Source: Phymorhynchus buccinoides | Lineage: Eukaryota; Mollusca; Gastropoda; Neogastropoda; Raphitomidae | Assembly (NCBI GenBank): GCA_017654935.2 | Contig: CM065711.1 | Location: 26,975,711 to 27,039,710, forward strand | Reading direction: 5' to 3' | Length of the DNA: 64,000 nucleotides | Shown here: positions 1-10,100 of the stretch, piece by piece | How positions within the stretch are numbered: position 1 is the stretch's first letter | Layout of the letters: each line of letters starts with the position of its first letter | The notes under the pieces: generated by a model | What the model saw: only the letters and a program-made list of their open reading frames with translations | The model's database searches: none | Told to the model about the DNA's origin: nothing | Made by a program: the position numbers and the translations under genes

Positions 1-400
1 GGCAGGAGAACGGACGGAAAGGTGGTAGATGACAGTAACAAGCAAAGGGAAAAGGCAGAGTCAAAGAGAGTGATGGATTAGAGGAAGTTACAAACACAGA
101 ACTTCCACGTGAAATACGGCTTTACGCCCTCTTCGGCCTTTCGGCCATGTGGGGCATACAGAACTTCCAGAAAGTTGGGGAACAATTTGTACCAAAGAAC
201 AATTTGAACAGGGGAGACCGGGCCATTTAGATACCTCACCCATTATGGCTATATGGCCTGGGAACAGAGAAATATCATTATATGGATATTGTTTTGTTGT
301 CGTACCCTGGCTAAGAGACTCCAGGGATCGTCCCAACAGCGGAAGTTTTTGATTACTCCGCCACGTGGGCAGCCACACTCCGACTTCGGGGGATTTTGGA
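1..400. repeat. Interspersed repeat block (families A and C), left edge
   Basis: The block begins with GGCAGGAGAACGGACGG and matches, on one strand or the other, parts of 12060-12277, 27580-27790, 39449-39960 and 51300-51590. A second module, around the words CCACGTGGGCAGCCACACTC and CTCCAGGGATCGTCCC, recurs at 598-755, 23085-23230 and 39465-39550. No coding capacity was seen. The classification is unknown; the length and dispersed copies suggest a SINE or MITE. The block is cut by the window edge and is the outer end of the left arm of the inverted duplication (partner 39448-39847). Confidence 0.6.
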
Positions 401-1006
401 GACTGATGATGTTATGCTAGGAGCTTGTCATGGCTAAAGACAATCCCCGCATAACTATGCAGAGCATGACAACATTTTGATGTAGCCTTGGTGTTCTAGC
501 CTATGTCAATTGGTCTGACATAGCCTTAAGCCCAGGCGAATGTGGCTGTTAAGGTTTTACATATAAAATGAAGTTGTATCGTCTTGTTGTTGCGGTCATA
601 CCCTGGCTAAAAGACTCCAGGGATCATCCCAACAGCGGAAGCACTTGAATGCTGTGGTACAAGTGCATCAGCTATGGATGAGAACATTACGTGTGTGACC
701 GTTTTTTTATTACCCCGCCACGTGGGCAGCCACACTCTGACTTTGGGGGAGCATCGTCAGGCATCAGAATTGTCAGAGGATCTGCAAATTTCAGAGGATT
801 AAAGAATTTCTGACAGAGGATTGACTTCTCTTGTCAGAGGTTTTGCCTTTTTATTCAGTGATATCATTTCTGTTAAATATTATTTTAAAGTAAGTTTTCA
901 CTATATTGAACCTTTTTTGGTGGTGTTGGGAACTGATTTCAGTGTTGTCCCTCTTCAGTCTAGGCCCTTGATGCTCCTTTGACCGCAGTTTTCAGAGGAC
1001 TGTTAG
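401..1006. repeat. Non-coding interspersed repeat sequence
   Basis: This holds a second copy of the module that sits at 299-398 (words at 598-640 and 715-750), then AT-rich intronic sequence with several short TCAGAGGA words at 770-860. No exon was seen. Its reverse complement is at about 38840-39447. Confidence 0.5.
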
Positions 1007-1870
1007 TTAGTTCAGCCTTGCACCCCCCTCCGGGATATAGGCTACCAACGAGAGACCTCTACAGCCCCCTGTCCTGTGCCCTTGCCTCCAACTGGTTCCA
1101 TGTAAGGCCCATCCTTCTGGTGTCTGCCAGGTAGAGACCTTCACAGCCTCCTGTCTTGTGCCCTTGCCTCCAACTGGTCCAGGTAAGGCCCATCCTTCTG
1201 GTGTGTGCCAGGTAGAGACCTCCACAGCCCCCTGTCCTGTGCCCCTGCCTCCAACTGGTCCAGGTAAGGCCCATCCTTCTGGTGTGTGCCAGGTAGAGAC
1301 CTCCACAGCCCCCTGTCCTGTGCCCCTGCCTCCAACTGGTCCAGGTAAGGCCCATCCTTCTGGTGTCTGCCAGGTAGAGACCCCCATAGCCCCCTGTCCT
1401 GTGCCCTTGCCTCCAACTGGTTCCAGGTAAGGCCCATCCTTTTGGTGTCTGCCAGGTAGAGACCTCCACAGCCCCCTGTCCTGTGCCTTTGCCTCCAACT
1501 GGTTCCAGGTAAGGCCCATCCTTCTGGTGTCTGCCAGGAGGTCTCTTCGCCAGGTGTTTCTTGGCCGGCCTCTCTTTCTTTTGCCTTGGGGGCTCCATGT
1601 CAAAGCTTGTCTGGCGGTGTTTGATGCCGGCTTCCTTAGCGTATGCCCCATCCATCCCCAGCATCTTTTACCCATTTGGCTCTCCACTGGCAACTGATCT
1701 GTCCTTTGCCACAGGTCGGTGTTGCTGATCTTGTCTGGCCGATGAATTTGGAGGATTCTTCTGTGACAGCTGTTGATGAATGTCTGCACTTTGTGTAGTG
1801 TAGACTTTGTCCTCCTCCAGGTCTCTGACCCATACAGCAGTACTGGTTTGACGTTGGAATTGAACATTCT
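1007..1870 (-). pseudogene. LINE reverse transcriptase C-terminal fragment with tandemly repeated tail
   Basis: On the minus strand the translation reads NVKPVLLYGSETWRR, then ISNTDLWQRT, WGWMGHTLRKP, RGRPRNTWRRDLLADTRRMG and KAQDRGLWRSL. This is the usual C-terminal part of non-LTR retrotransposon endonuclease/reverse transcriptase proteins (RTE-like type; clade not settled). The catalytic RT core is absent, so this is a 5'-truncated dead copy. The last about 27 codons are repeated in tandem at 1040-1540. The fragment ends about 110 bp upstream of host exon 8. A second copy is at 37978-38840 on the plus strand. Confidence 0.75.
1040..1545 (-). repeat. 81-82 bp minisatellite derived from LINE C-terminus
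   Basis: Six tandem units can be counted by the recurring GTAGAGACC word at about 1051, 1133, 1214, 1295, 1376 and 1457, with the final junction near 1538. One unit encodes roughly DTRRMGLTW...KAQDRGLWRSL. Unit length alternates between 81 and 82 bp, so the reading frame rotates and all three frames stay open for part of the array. The right-arm copy (38300-38810) has the same number of units but a different order of variant units. Confidence 0.85.
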
Positions 1871-1978
1871 GAACTTTGTTTTCTGCGACAGGATTTGTGA
1901 GCTCCAGATGTTTTTTCAGAGGATTGGGCTTCAGGCTATTCTGATGCATGATGGTCTTTTGGTGTGTGCTCCACACAG

Positions 1979-2143
1979 CCGGAGCAGGCTGCCCCTCTGT
2001 ACCTTCGCGCCCGCCGGTGGCTGAACGCCAGCCAGTGCTTCGAACACTTGGACAACTTTGGACGAGCCCTGAAGATCCTGGACGAACAAGAGCTGTACGA
2101 TCAGGCCATTGACTGCCTGCAGAGATACAACATCAGGAAACAG
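1979..2143 (+). CDS. TRANK1: TRANK1-like gene, window exon 8 (left copy)
   Basis: A 165 bp phase 0-0 exon of 55 codons, from PEQAAPLYLRARRW to CLQRYNIRKQ. It is bounded by an acceptor ending CACACAG at 1978 and the donor GTATCGG at 2144. The helical repeat pattern (LYLRARRW, ASQCFEHL, ALKILDEQ, LYDQAIDCLQ) looks TPR-like and fits the region after the helicase core of TRANK1. An identical exon lies on the minus strand at 37866-37702, which joins in phase with exon 7 (42146-41776). A partial second copy of its 3' end follows at 2274-2357. TRANK1 is a large, poorly characterised protein with ankyrin/TPR repeats and a UvrD-like helicase domain; its biochemical role is not known. Confidence 0.85.
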
Positions 2144-2174
2144 GTATCGGAACATGCTCCGTCTGTGTCTATGA

Positions 2175-2175
<1 letters not shown>

Positions 2176-2238
<63 letters not shown>

Positions 2239-2242
2239 CGCT
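2176..2242 (+). repeat. (CT)n(CG)n microsatellite after exon 8
   Basis: About 45 bp of CT dinucleotides run into about 20 bp of CG dinucleotides, starting some 30 bp downstream of the exon 8 donor. The mirrored copy is at about 37600-37668. The CG run could form Z-DNA, but that is only an inference from composition. Confidence 0.9.
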
Positions 2243-2273
2243 TGTACTTCAAACTTTCATTATGTGTTAAATA

Positions 2274-2360
2274 TTATCTACGAACAAGAGCTGTACGATC
2301 AGGCCATCGACTGTCTATAAAATTATAGTGTCCTCAAACTTACAACATCAGAAAACAGGT
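2274..2360 (+). pseudogene. Extra copy of exon 8 3' end and splice donor
   Basis: The sequence repeats the exon 8 words GAACAAGAGCTGTACGATCA and ACAACATCAG and ends in the same AAACAG|GTATCGG donor. The middle is altered and has an in-frame stop (CTATAA after the DCL codons). It has no recognisable acceptor, so it is an orphan donor-side fragment about 130 bp downstream of the true donor. It follows the same pattern as the arrays next to exons 2, 4, 6, 9 and 11. Confidence 0.8.
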
Positions 2361-2519
2361 ATCGGAACTCACTCTCTCTATGTCTCTGTCTCTCTCTCTC
2401 TCTGTCTCTGTCTTTCTTTCTCAAGCAGATAAAATTGTTGAGAGTGATGAAATTGTTTGGCTAAACCGCTTCGCTAAAGCACTGCACGGACCTTTAATTC
2501 ATTACGCCTGTCAGTCACA

Positions 2520-2765
2520 TTAACCCTTTCACCGCCAATGTCGCATTTATGCACCACTATGGTTTAACAGCCATGTCGCTAAAAGGCATCAAATCAGGGC
2601 CTGTTATCCAAAGACCTTATTTTCTTAATTTTGGGAGGTAAGGATAGGCCTAATGTTATGCATGTCACAGAGGAATTCCCAATATTGCACAAATTTTTTG
2701 TTCTCTATCCCGCTAAGTTTAATGGTATTTTTTGGCTGAAATATGGCTGGTGGCGAAAGGGTTAA
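2520..2765 (+). mobile_element. piggyBac-like MITE family 1
   Basis: About 246 bp flanked by TTAA on both sides (2520-2523 and 2762-2765). Terminal inverted repeats begin TTAACCCTTTCACCGCCA and end TGGCGAAAGGGTTAA. TTAA target duplication with a CCC start is typical of piggyBac elements. No ORF is present. Related copies are at 37077-37323 (the mirror), 53336-53765 and 61712-61910. Confidence 0.85.
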
Positions 2766-3645
2766 CCCATAAACCCGTGGAGTGCCCACTGGCGCCCGGT
2801 AAAAAAATTGCTGTCCGTTACCGCTATGCGCCCGCTAGCGCCCATTTTGCACTTGCTGACTATGGCCACAGACTGTACTGTTTACATATGCAAGAATATT
2901 GAAGCATGAGACTTGCATGTGTGCCACTTCCTACACTGACATTTGCCCTTTACTGCGTCAAAATTGACGAAGCTTTAACGAAGCTAGGATTTTTTTACAG
3001 TCGAACAATAAAAATTTGTGTTGTCCGACGAAGAATTACAGCGTCTGTTGAACGATATCGTAGACGATATATTTTAACACTTATGTGGTGGGAACCTCCG
3101 ATCGTAGGTTCAGCAGAACATCTCTATCTGAAACGGAAATGGCATTGCTCGTTCGTCTGCAGTCGAAATTTGAGGAGATTTTTGCACGAAAATTGTCAAA
3201 ATTTAGAGGTCTGAGTGACGAGGAGATTGTTTGGTTGCTCAAACTTGATGAAGATGAAAGTAATGCTGGCAATCAGTCAGGTTTTAAGGGTGAAAGTAGT
3301 GAAAATAATGTAAGTACTGATTAAATTGAACAGTGAGTGCCCAGTATGAGAGAGAATGTGACAACAAAAAGTGTTGCTATCGGCAGAATCGTTCAATCTC
3401 ATCGCGGAGTTCGATCTCAAAGTCAAGCAGCATGCCGGCTGTAAATCGTTCATGCAATATTTTCACAAAGCATAAAATTGAATTAAGCATCCATTTTTCA
3501 TTAAGTACAGAAAGTTTGGTGCATGTCAGACTTCATTTAGGCTCTTAAACAATGTTTCATATCAAGCAGTCATTCCACAGTAATTTTTCCAGTGCAGTCT
3601 CAGGCCAGCAGAGTGGTTTCACTGACGCAGTGCCATTTATTCTGA
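2762..3645 (+). mobile_element. Possible piggyBac-like element remnant with small ORF
   Basis: It starts at the shared TTAA with a second kind of terminus (AACCCATAAACCCGTGG) directly after the previous MITE. It contains an ORF at 3085-3324 with a stretch SDEEIVWLLKLDEDESNAG, an acidic segment reminiscent of the N-terminus of piggyBac-derived transposases; this is inference and no catalytic domain is present. The same sequence occurs at 36193-37076 (mirror) and, from about 3100 to 3640, a third time at 45015-45545. It ends just before the exon 9 acceptor. Confidence 0.45.
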
Positions 3646-3648
3646 CAG

Positions 3649-3880
3649 GATTTTGACAAGAAAGGCCTACCCTTGCCTCGCGCCCTGGCCGAACACAAGC
3701 CAGAGGGGTCGTTCACCATGGCCAGCCTGAGCTACAAGGCGGCCAAGTTTTACCACCGCAAGGGCGAGATGAGCAAGATGCTGGCCGCCATTGAGCGCCT
3801 GCCCAACAGGGAGGAACGGATCAAGTTCCTTCACAAGCACGGCTGCCTGCAAGAGGCTGCTCAGCTCATGAGGGATGAAG
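3649..3880 (+). CDS. TRANK1: TRANK1-like gene, window exon 9 (left copy)
   Basis: A 232 bp exon, phase 0 in and phase 1 out. It runs from DFDKKGLPLPRALAEH to AAQLMRDEG, between acceptor TTCTGACAG (3648) and donor GTAAGAG (3881). Helical repeats (MASLSYKAAKFYHRKG, MSKMLAAIERLPNR, IKFLHKHGCLQEAAQLM) are TPR-like. It splices in phase to exon 10. Its 3' third, with the donor, is repeated about 11 more times in the following 1.4 kb. The mirrored copy is at 36192-35961 and encodes the same peptide. Confidence 0.85.
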
Positions 3881-5335
3881 GTAAGAGAGAGGAGGGGGGG
3901 GAGTGTACATGAGTTTTGATGTAAGACATTTGAATGTCTTCCAAGCAGGGAGAATCAGATCAAGTTCCTTCACAAGCACGGCTTCCTGCAAGAGGCTGCC
4001 CAGCTCATGAGAAACGAAGGTAAGAGAGAGGAGGAGTGTACATGAGTTTTGATGTAAGACATTTGAACGTCTTCCAAGCAGAGAGAATCAGATGAAGTTC
4101 CTTCACAAGCACGGCTTCCTGCAAGAGGCTGCTCAGCTCATGAGAAACGAAGGTAAGAGAGAGAGAGAGGGGGGGGGGGAGGAGTGTGCGTGAGCTTTGA
4201 TGGAAGACCAGGTCAAATTCCTTCACAAACATGGCTTCCTGCAAGAGGCTGCTCAGCTCATAAGAAACGAAGGTAAGAGAGAGGGAGATGGGGGAGGGTG
4301 GGAGGGGAGGAGTGTGCGTGAGCTTTGATGGAAGACCAGGTCAAATTCCTTCACAAACATGGCTTCCTGCAAGAGGCTGCTCAGCTCATAAGAAACGAAG
4401 GTAAGAGAGAGGGAGATGGGGGAGGGGGGGAGGGGGGAGGAGTGCACGTGAACGTTGATGGAAGACCAGGCCCAAGTTCCTTCACAAGCACAGGTTCCTG
4501 CAAGAGGCTGCTCAGCTCATGAGAAACGAAGGTAAGAGAGAGGAGGGGGGGGAGTGTATGTGAGCTTTGATGGAAGACATTTGAACGTCTTCCAGATCAA
4601 GTTCCTTCACAAGCACGGCTTCCTGCAAGAGGCCGCTCAGCTCATGAGAAACGAAAGTGAGAGAGAGGGGGGGGTGTACATGAGCTTTGATGGAAGACCA
4701 GGTCAAGTTCCTTCACAAACACGGCTTCCTGCAAGTGGCTGCTCAACTCATGAGAGACGAAGGTAAAGAGAGAGAGAGAGAGAGGGGGGGGGGGGGAGGA
4801 GTGTGTGAGCTTTGATGGAAGACCAGGTCAAGTTCCTTCACAAACACGGCTTCCTGCAAGTGGCTGCCCAGCTCATGAGAAACGAAGGTAAGAGATAGAG
4901 AGAGAAAGAGAGAGGGGGGGGGGGGGGGGGGCGTGTACGTGAGCTTTGATGTAAGACATTTGAACGTCTGCCCAACAGGGAGGACCAGATTAAATTCCTT
5001 CACAAACACATGTTCCTGCAAGAGGCTGCTCAGCTCATGAGAAATGAAGGTAAAGAGAGAGAGAGAGGGGGTGGGGGGGGGGGAGTGTATGTGAGCTTTG
5101 ATGTAAGACATTTGAACGTCTGCCCAACAGGGAGGACCAGATTAAATTCCTTCACAAACACAGGTTCCTGCAAGAGGCTGCTCAGCTCATGAGAAATGAA
5201 GGTAAGAGAGAGAGAGGGGGGGAGAAGTGTATGTGAGCTTTGATGGAAGACCAGGTCTAGTTTCTTCACAAACATGGGTTTTTCTGCAAGAGGCTGCCCA
5301 GCTCATGAGGAACGAAGGTGTGTGTGTGTTTTGTA
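3881..5335 (+). repeat. Tandem array of exon 9 3' ends with splice donors
   Basis: Eleven further copies of the exon 9 end (peptide KFLHKHGFLQEAAQLMRNEG) were counted, beginning near 3958, 4090, 4210, 4337, 4470, 4597, 4703, 4827, 4990, 5142 and 5255. Nearly every copy ends in GAAG|GTAAGAG or a close variant (GTGAGAG at about 4662, GTGTGTG at the last). Copies are separated by a (GA)n/(G)n tract and the spacer GTGAGCTTTGATGGAAGACC. Units are about 105-165 bp. No canonical acceptor precedes most copies. Two copies keep the exon word GTCTGCCCAACAGGGAGG, which reads as a weak AG acceptor at 4978 and 5130. The mirrored array is at 34520-35960. Confidence 0.9.
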
Positions 5336-5423
5336 CAGTTGCAAGCGTCTGAAATAGTCTATTTTGAATGGCATGATCACCATAAAAAAAGCATCAATAC
5401 CCAATAATCCTCCTCTCTCTCAG

Positions 5424-5647
5424 GTCATCTGACGGAAGCCACACGCATAATGCTCCACAACGGGCAGGCAGACCGGGCGATGCGCATCGCGGAGGAGGGC
5501 AGCGACAGCTCCCTGCGCGCCCAGTGCTGCCTGTTCAAGGCGCAGCAACTAATGGACTCACAGCAGCAGCAGCAGTGCTCCGGGGGTGGGGCAGACGACG
5601 GTGGAGGCGGGGCGGTGACTGATTCTTCAGCTTCGCCAGAGAAGCAG
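5424..5647 (+). CDS. TRANK1: TRANK1-like gene, window exon 10 (left copy)
   Basis: A 224 bp exon, phase 1 in and phase 0 out, from (G)HLTEATRIMLHNGQADRA through SLRAQCCLFKAQQLMDSQ to ASPEKQ. The acceptor follows CTCTCTCTCAG (5423) and the donor is GTACTG (5648). The first half continues the TPR-like helices. The second half has a glutamine run (CAG repeats near 5560-5575) and a Gly/Asp-rich linker that is probably disordered. A hAT-like MITE begins only nine bases into the intron. The mirrored copy is at 34418-34195. Confidence 0.85.
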
Positions 5648-5655
5648 GTACTGTA

Positions 5656-5862
5656 CAGACCTGTTTACTCTGCTCTTTTTGAGTAGTATTCTACTCAATT
5701 TGGACCTACTACTATTCAAAATTGAAAAGAAAAGCTCTAATTACTCATTTTCACTGAACATTATTGGATGGTTTAATGAAGAGGACTACTCATTTCACAC
5801 CAGAACTACTCATTTCAGCTATCCAGATGACTCAAGACTTGTGTAGGGGGTAAACAGGTCTG
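5656..5862 (+). mobile_element. hAT-like MITE next to exon 10 donor
   Basis: 207 bp with inverted ends CAGACCTGTTTAC and GTAAACAGGTCTG. The interior repeats the words CTACTCATTTCA and GAGTAGTATTCTACTC. The ends resemble the CAGACCTGCC ends of the hAT-like element at 43106-44083. A clear target duplication was not seen. It starts eight bases after the exon 10 splice site, so only the first bases of the intron are host sequence. The mirrored copy is at 33982-34186. Confidence 0.7.
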
Positions 5863-6498
5863 ACCCTGGTACATGGCTCCGTTGGTTACTCACCGGATCA
5901 CGACGAATACTCACGTTAAAATGCTTCAAAATCCCTATTATCGTCCGAGATACCGTCCAACAGATGCCATAACCCTTCATTGGATGTAAAAAGCATTGTT
6001 GTAGAGCTTATAATGCCATAATTCTATCACTTTTTCGCGAAGAATTGTCCAAAGCTCAATTACAGGAAGCAGCTCAAACGGAAGTTGGATTATTTGAAAG
6101 GGGAGCCAACTCTCATTTTTGACAGCAGTAATGGCGGTCGGTAAGCGTTTACAGGATGCGTACGGGCTTCAAAGTTTGACTTTCTTTTGTGAGGTGCCTT
6201 ATAAACGATGGCACCTTTTACTTGGATTTTGTCAGATTTTTCTTGAAAATTGCCCTATTCGCTTTATAAACAGCAGCGCCTAATGATCCAAAAAATACCG
6301 TAATTGTTATTGCCCTATCATGTGGGATTCTTCTTCTGCATTCCCAGGCCAAAGTTCAGCTGAGTGCCTGAGGAAAATGCTCTCCAATATGGCCACCATG
6401 CTCTTGTACTGTATAGGGCTTCAGCCAGAAAGTTCAGGCACCCATGATTTAACTCAAGACCCTCAAAAATCGAGTTACAAGGTTAATAAAAATAATTA
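5863..6498. repeat. Intronic sequence with mariner-type terminus
   Basis: The word ATCCAAAAAATACCGTA at about 6286-6302, with GCGCCTAATG before it, is a mariner/Tigger-type terminal sequence. Related words occur at 12450-12475 and 54320-54345. The opposite end was not found, so the element is partial. Bases 6320-6490 hold no recognised feature. The mirror is at about 33345-33980. Confidence 0.45.
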
Positions 6499-6800
6499 TT
6501 TCTTCTTCTTCTTCTGCGTTCCCAGGCCATATGACCATAATGGGTAAGGTACATATGTGTCCGGTTTTCAGTTTTCACTGGTCTCCCCGCTGCGTACAGC
6601 CGACACATTCCGATTTCGGAGGAGCTCAAAGGATAAAAATTATTTGGAAGAATTTTTGGGGAAAAAAGGCAGTAAGCAAAGGGAAAGGGCAGAGTCAGAT
6701 TAGAGGAAGTTGCAAGCACAGAACTTCCAGAAGGTGGGGGAACTATTTATGCAAAAGACCCCCCGGTATCCCCACGGGGGGGGGGGGGGGGGGGAGGGAA
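6499..6800 (+). repeat. Interspersed repeat family B (SINE-like)
   Basis: It runs from a TTC-rich start through CCCAGGCCATATGACCATAA, CAGCCGACACATTCCGAT and GCACAGAACTTCCAGAAGG to CCCCACGGGG. Related copies in either orientation are at 22600-23030, 33040-33345, 50690-51165 and 52918-53008. There is no coding capacity. It shares the AAGCAAAGGGAAA and TTAGAGGAAGTT words with family A, so A and B may be parts of one composite family. Confidence 0.6.
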
Positions 6801-6888
6801 TTCATTGTAGCCACTTCAAGTTCAGGCTTATGGACGTTTAAATGAATCTTGGAATGCTCGGATGCAGGAGGGTCAACCGTACCAAATG

Positions 6889-7113
6889 TTAACCCCTTCG
6901 CTGTCAGAGGAAAACAGAGGAATTATCGATTTTCTTATTATAAAATTTTAAAGAGACCTGTTAGTGTTAGACTCAATGTGAGAAAATGGTCTAGAGATAT
7001 ATATCTTTCCTGATATGTCTAAGCCCAAAACCGTCACCCCAGGGCCATGGCATCAAACGTTGTGACATCACACACCACATAGTAGACAGGGGACTGGGCA
7101 GGGAAGGGGTCAA
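6889..7113 (+). mobile_element. piggyBac-like MITE family 2
   Basis: About 225 bp with ends TTAACCCCTTCGCTGTCAG and CTGGGCAGGGAAGGGGTCAA. The right TTAA is mutated to TCAA here, but TTAA is intact in the mirrored copy at 32729-32953. It contains the words GATATATATCTTTCC and GATGTCACA... also seen at 47365-47600 and 60021-60626. It lies directly beside the 47/52 bp minisatellite, whose unit starts with the same terminal sequence. Confidence 0.8.
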
Positions 7114-7129
7114 CAGAAAGGAGATCAAC

Positions 7130-10100
7130 AACACCGATGCTTTAACCCTTTCCCTGCCCAGTCCCCTCAGATCAACAACACAGATGCTTTCCTTTTACCC
7201 TTTCCCTGCCCAGTCTCCCTCAGATCAACAACACAGATGCTTTAACCCTTTCCCTGCCCAGTCCCTTCAGATCAACAACACAGATGCTTTCCTTTAACCC
7301 TTTCCCTGCCCAGTCCCCTCAGATCAACAACACAGATGCTTTAACCCTTTCCATGCCCAGTCCCCTCAGATCAACAACACAGATGCTTTAACCCTTTCCC
7401 TGCCCAGTCCCCTCAGATCAACAACACAGATGCTTTAACCCTTTCCCTGCCCAGTCCCCTCAGATCAACAACACAGATGCTTTAACCCTTTCCCTGCCCA
7501 GTCCCCTCAGATCAACAACACAGATGCTTTAACCCTTTCCCTGCCCAGTCCCCTCAGATCAACAACACAGATGCTTTAACCCTTTCCCTGCCCAGTCCCC
7601 TCAGATCAACAACACAGATGCTTTAACCCTTTCCCTGCCCAGTCCCCTCAGATCAACAACACAGATGCTTTCCTTTAACCCTTTCCCTGCCCAGTCCCCT
7701 CAGATCAACAACACAGATGCTTTAACCCTTTCCCTGCCCAGTCCCCTCAGATCAACAACACAGATGCTTTCCTTTAACCCTTTCCCTGCCCAGTCCCCTC
7801 AGATCAACAACACAGATGCTTTCCTTTAACCCTTTCCCTGCCCAGTCCCCTCAGATCAACAACACAGATGCTTTAACCCTTTCCCTGCCCAGTCTCCTCA
7901 GATCAACAACACAGATGCTTTAACCCTTTCCCTGCCCAGTCCCCTCAGATCAACAACACAGATGCTTTCCTTTAACCCTTTCCCTGCCCAGTCCCCTCAG
8001 ATCAACAACACAGATGCTTTAACCCTTTCCCTGCCCAGTCCCCTCAGATCAGTAACACAGATGCTTTCCTTTAACCCTTTCCCTGCCCAGTCCCCTCAGA
8101 TCAACAACATAGATGCTTTAACCCTTTCCTTGCCAGTCCCCTCAGATCAACAACACAGATGCTTTCCTTTAACCCTTTCCCTGCCCAGTCCCCTCAGATG
8201 AACAACACAGATGCTTTAACCCTTTCCCTGCCCAGTCCCCTCAGATCAACAACACAGATGCTTTCCTTTAACCCTTTCCCTGCCCAGTCCCCTCAGATCA
8301 ACAACACAGATGCTTTAACCCTTTCCCTGCCCAGTCCCCTCAGATCAACAACACAGATGCTTTCCTTTAACCCTTTCCCTGCCCAGTCCCCTCAGATCAA
8401 CAACACAGATGCTTTCCTTTAACCCTTTCCCTGCCCAGTCCCCTCAGATCAACAACACAGATGCTTTCCTTTAACCCTTTCCCTGCCCAGTCCCCTCAGA
8501 TCAACAACACAGATGCTTTCCTTTAACCCTTTCCCTGCCCAGTCCCCTCAGATGAACAACACAGATGCTTTAACCCTTTCCATGCCCAGTCCCCTCAGAT
8601 CAACAACACAGATGCTTTCCTTTAACCCTTTCCCTGCCCAGTCCCCTCAGATCAACAACACAGATGCTTTAACCCTTTCCATGCCCAGTCCCCTCAGATC
8701 AACAACACAGATGCTTTCCTTTAACCCTTTCCCTGCCCAGTCCCCTCAGATCAACAACACAGATGCTTTCCTTTAACCCTTTCCCTGCCCAGTCCCCTCA
8801 GATCAACAACACAGATGCTTTCCTTTAACCCTTTCCCTGCCCATCAGATCAACAACACAGATGCTTTAACCCTTTCCCTGCCCAGTCCCCTCAGATCAAC
8901 AACACAGATGCTTTAACCCTTTCCATGCCCAGTCCCCTCAGATCAACAACACAGATGCTTTAACCCTTTCCCTGCCCAGTTCAGATCAACAACACAGATG
9001 CTTTAACCCTTTCCATGCCCAGTCCCCTCAGATCAACAACACAGATGCTTTAACCCTTTCCATGCCCAGTCCCCTCAGATCAACAACACAGATGCTTTAA
9101 CCCTTTCCCTGCCCAGTCCCCTCAGATCAACAACACAGATGCTTTAACCCTTTCCATGCCCAGTCCCCTCAGATCAACAACACAGATGCTTTAACCCTTT
9201 CCCTGCCCAGTCCCCTCAGATCAACAACACAGATGCTTTAACCCTTTCCCTGCCCAGTCCCCTCAGATCAACAACATCAACAACACAGATGCTTTAACCC
9301 TTTCCCTGCCCAGTCCCCTCAGATCAACAACACAGATGCTTTAACCCTTTCCATGCCCAGTCCCCTCAGATCAACAACATAGATGCTTTAACCCTTTCCC
9401 TGCCCAGTCCCCTCAGATCAACAACACAGATGCTTTCCTTTAACCCTTTCCCTGCCCAGTCCCCTCAGATCAACAACACAGATGCTTTCCTTTAACCCTT
9501 TCCCTGCCCAGTCCCTTCAGATCAACAACACAGATGCTTTAACCCTTTCCCTGCCCAGTCCCCTCAGATCAACAACACAGATGCTTTCCTTTAACCCTTT
9601 CCCTGCCCAGTCCCCTCAGATCAACAACACAGATGCTTTAACCCTTTCCCTGCCCAGTCCCTTCAGATCAACAACACAGATGCTTTAACCCTTTCCCTGC
9701 CCAGTCCTCTCAGATCAACAACACAGATGCTTTAACCCTTTCCCTGCCCAGTCCCCTCAGATCAACAACACAGATGCTTTCCTTTAACCCTTTCCCTGCC
9801 CAGTCCCCTCAGATCAACAACACAGATGCTTTCCTTTAACCCTTTCCCTGCCCAGTCCCCTCAGATCAACAACACAGATGCTTTAACCCTTTCCCTGCCC
9901 AGTCCCCTCAGATCAACAACACAGATGCTTTCCTTTAACCCTTTCCCTGCCCAGTCCCCTCAGATCAACAACATAGATGCTTTAACCCTTTCCCTGCCCA
10001 GTCCCCTCAGATCAACAACACAGATGCTTTCCTTTAACCCTTTCCCTGCCCAGTCCCCTCAGATCAACAACACAGATGCTTTCCTTTAACCCTTTCCCTG

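Noticed and set aside
1158..1430. Plus-strand proline-rich frame
   Set aside because: Antisense shadow of the LINE C-terminal minisatellite.
7962..10089. Open frames inside the 47/52 bp satellite
   Set aside because: They exist only because the repeat happens to lack stops in one frame; all encode the same PAQSPQINNTDALTLS-type repeat and shift with unit length.
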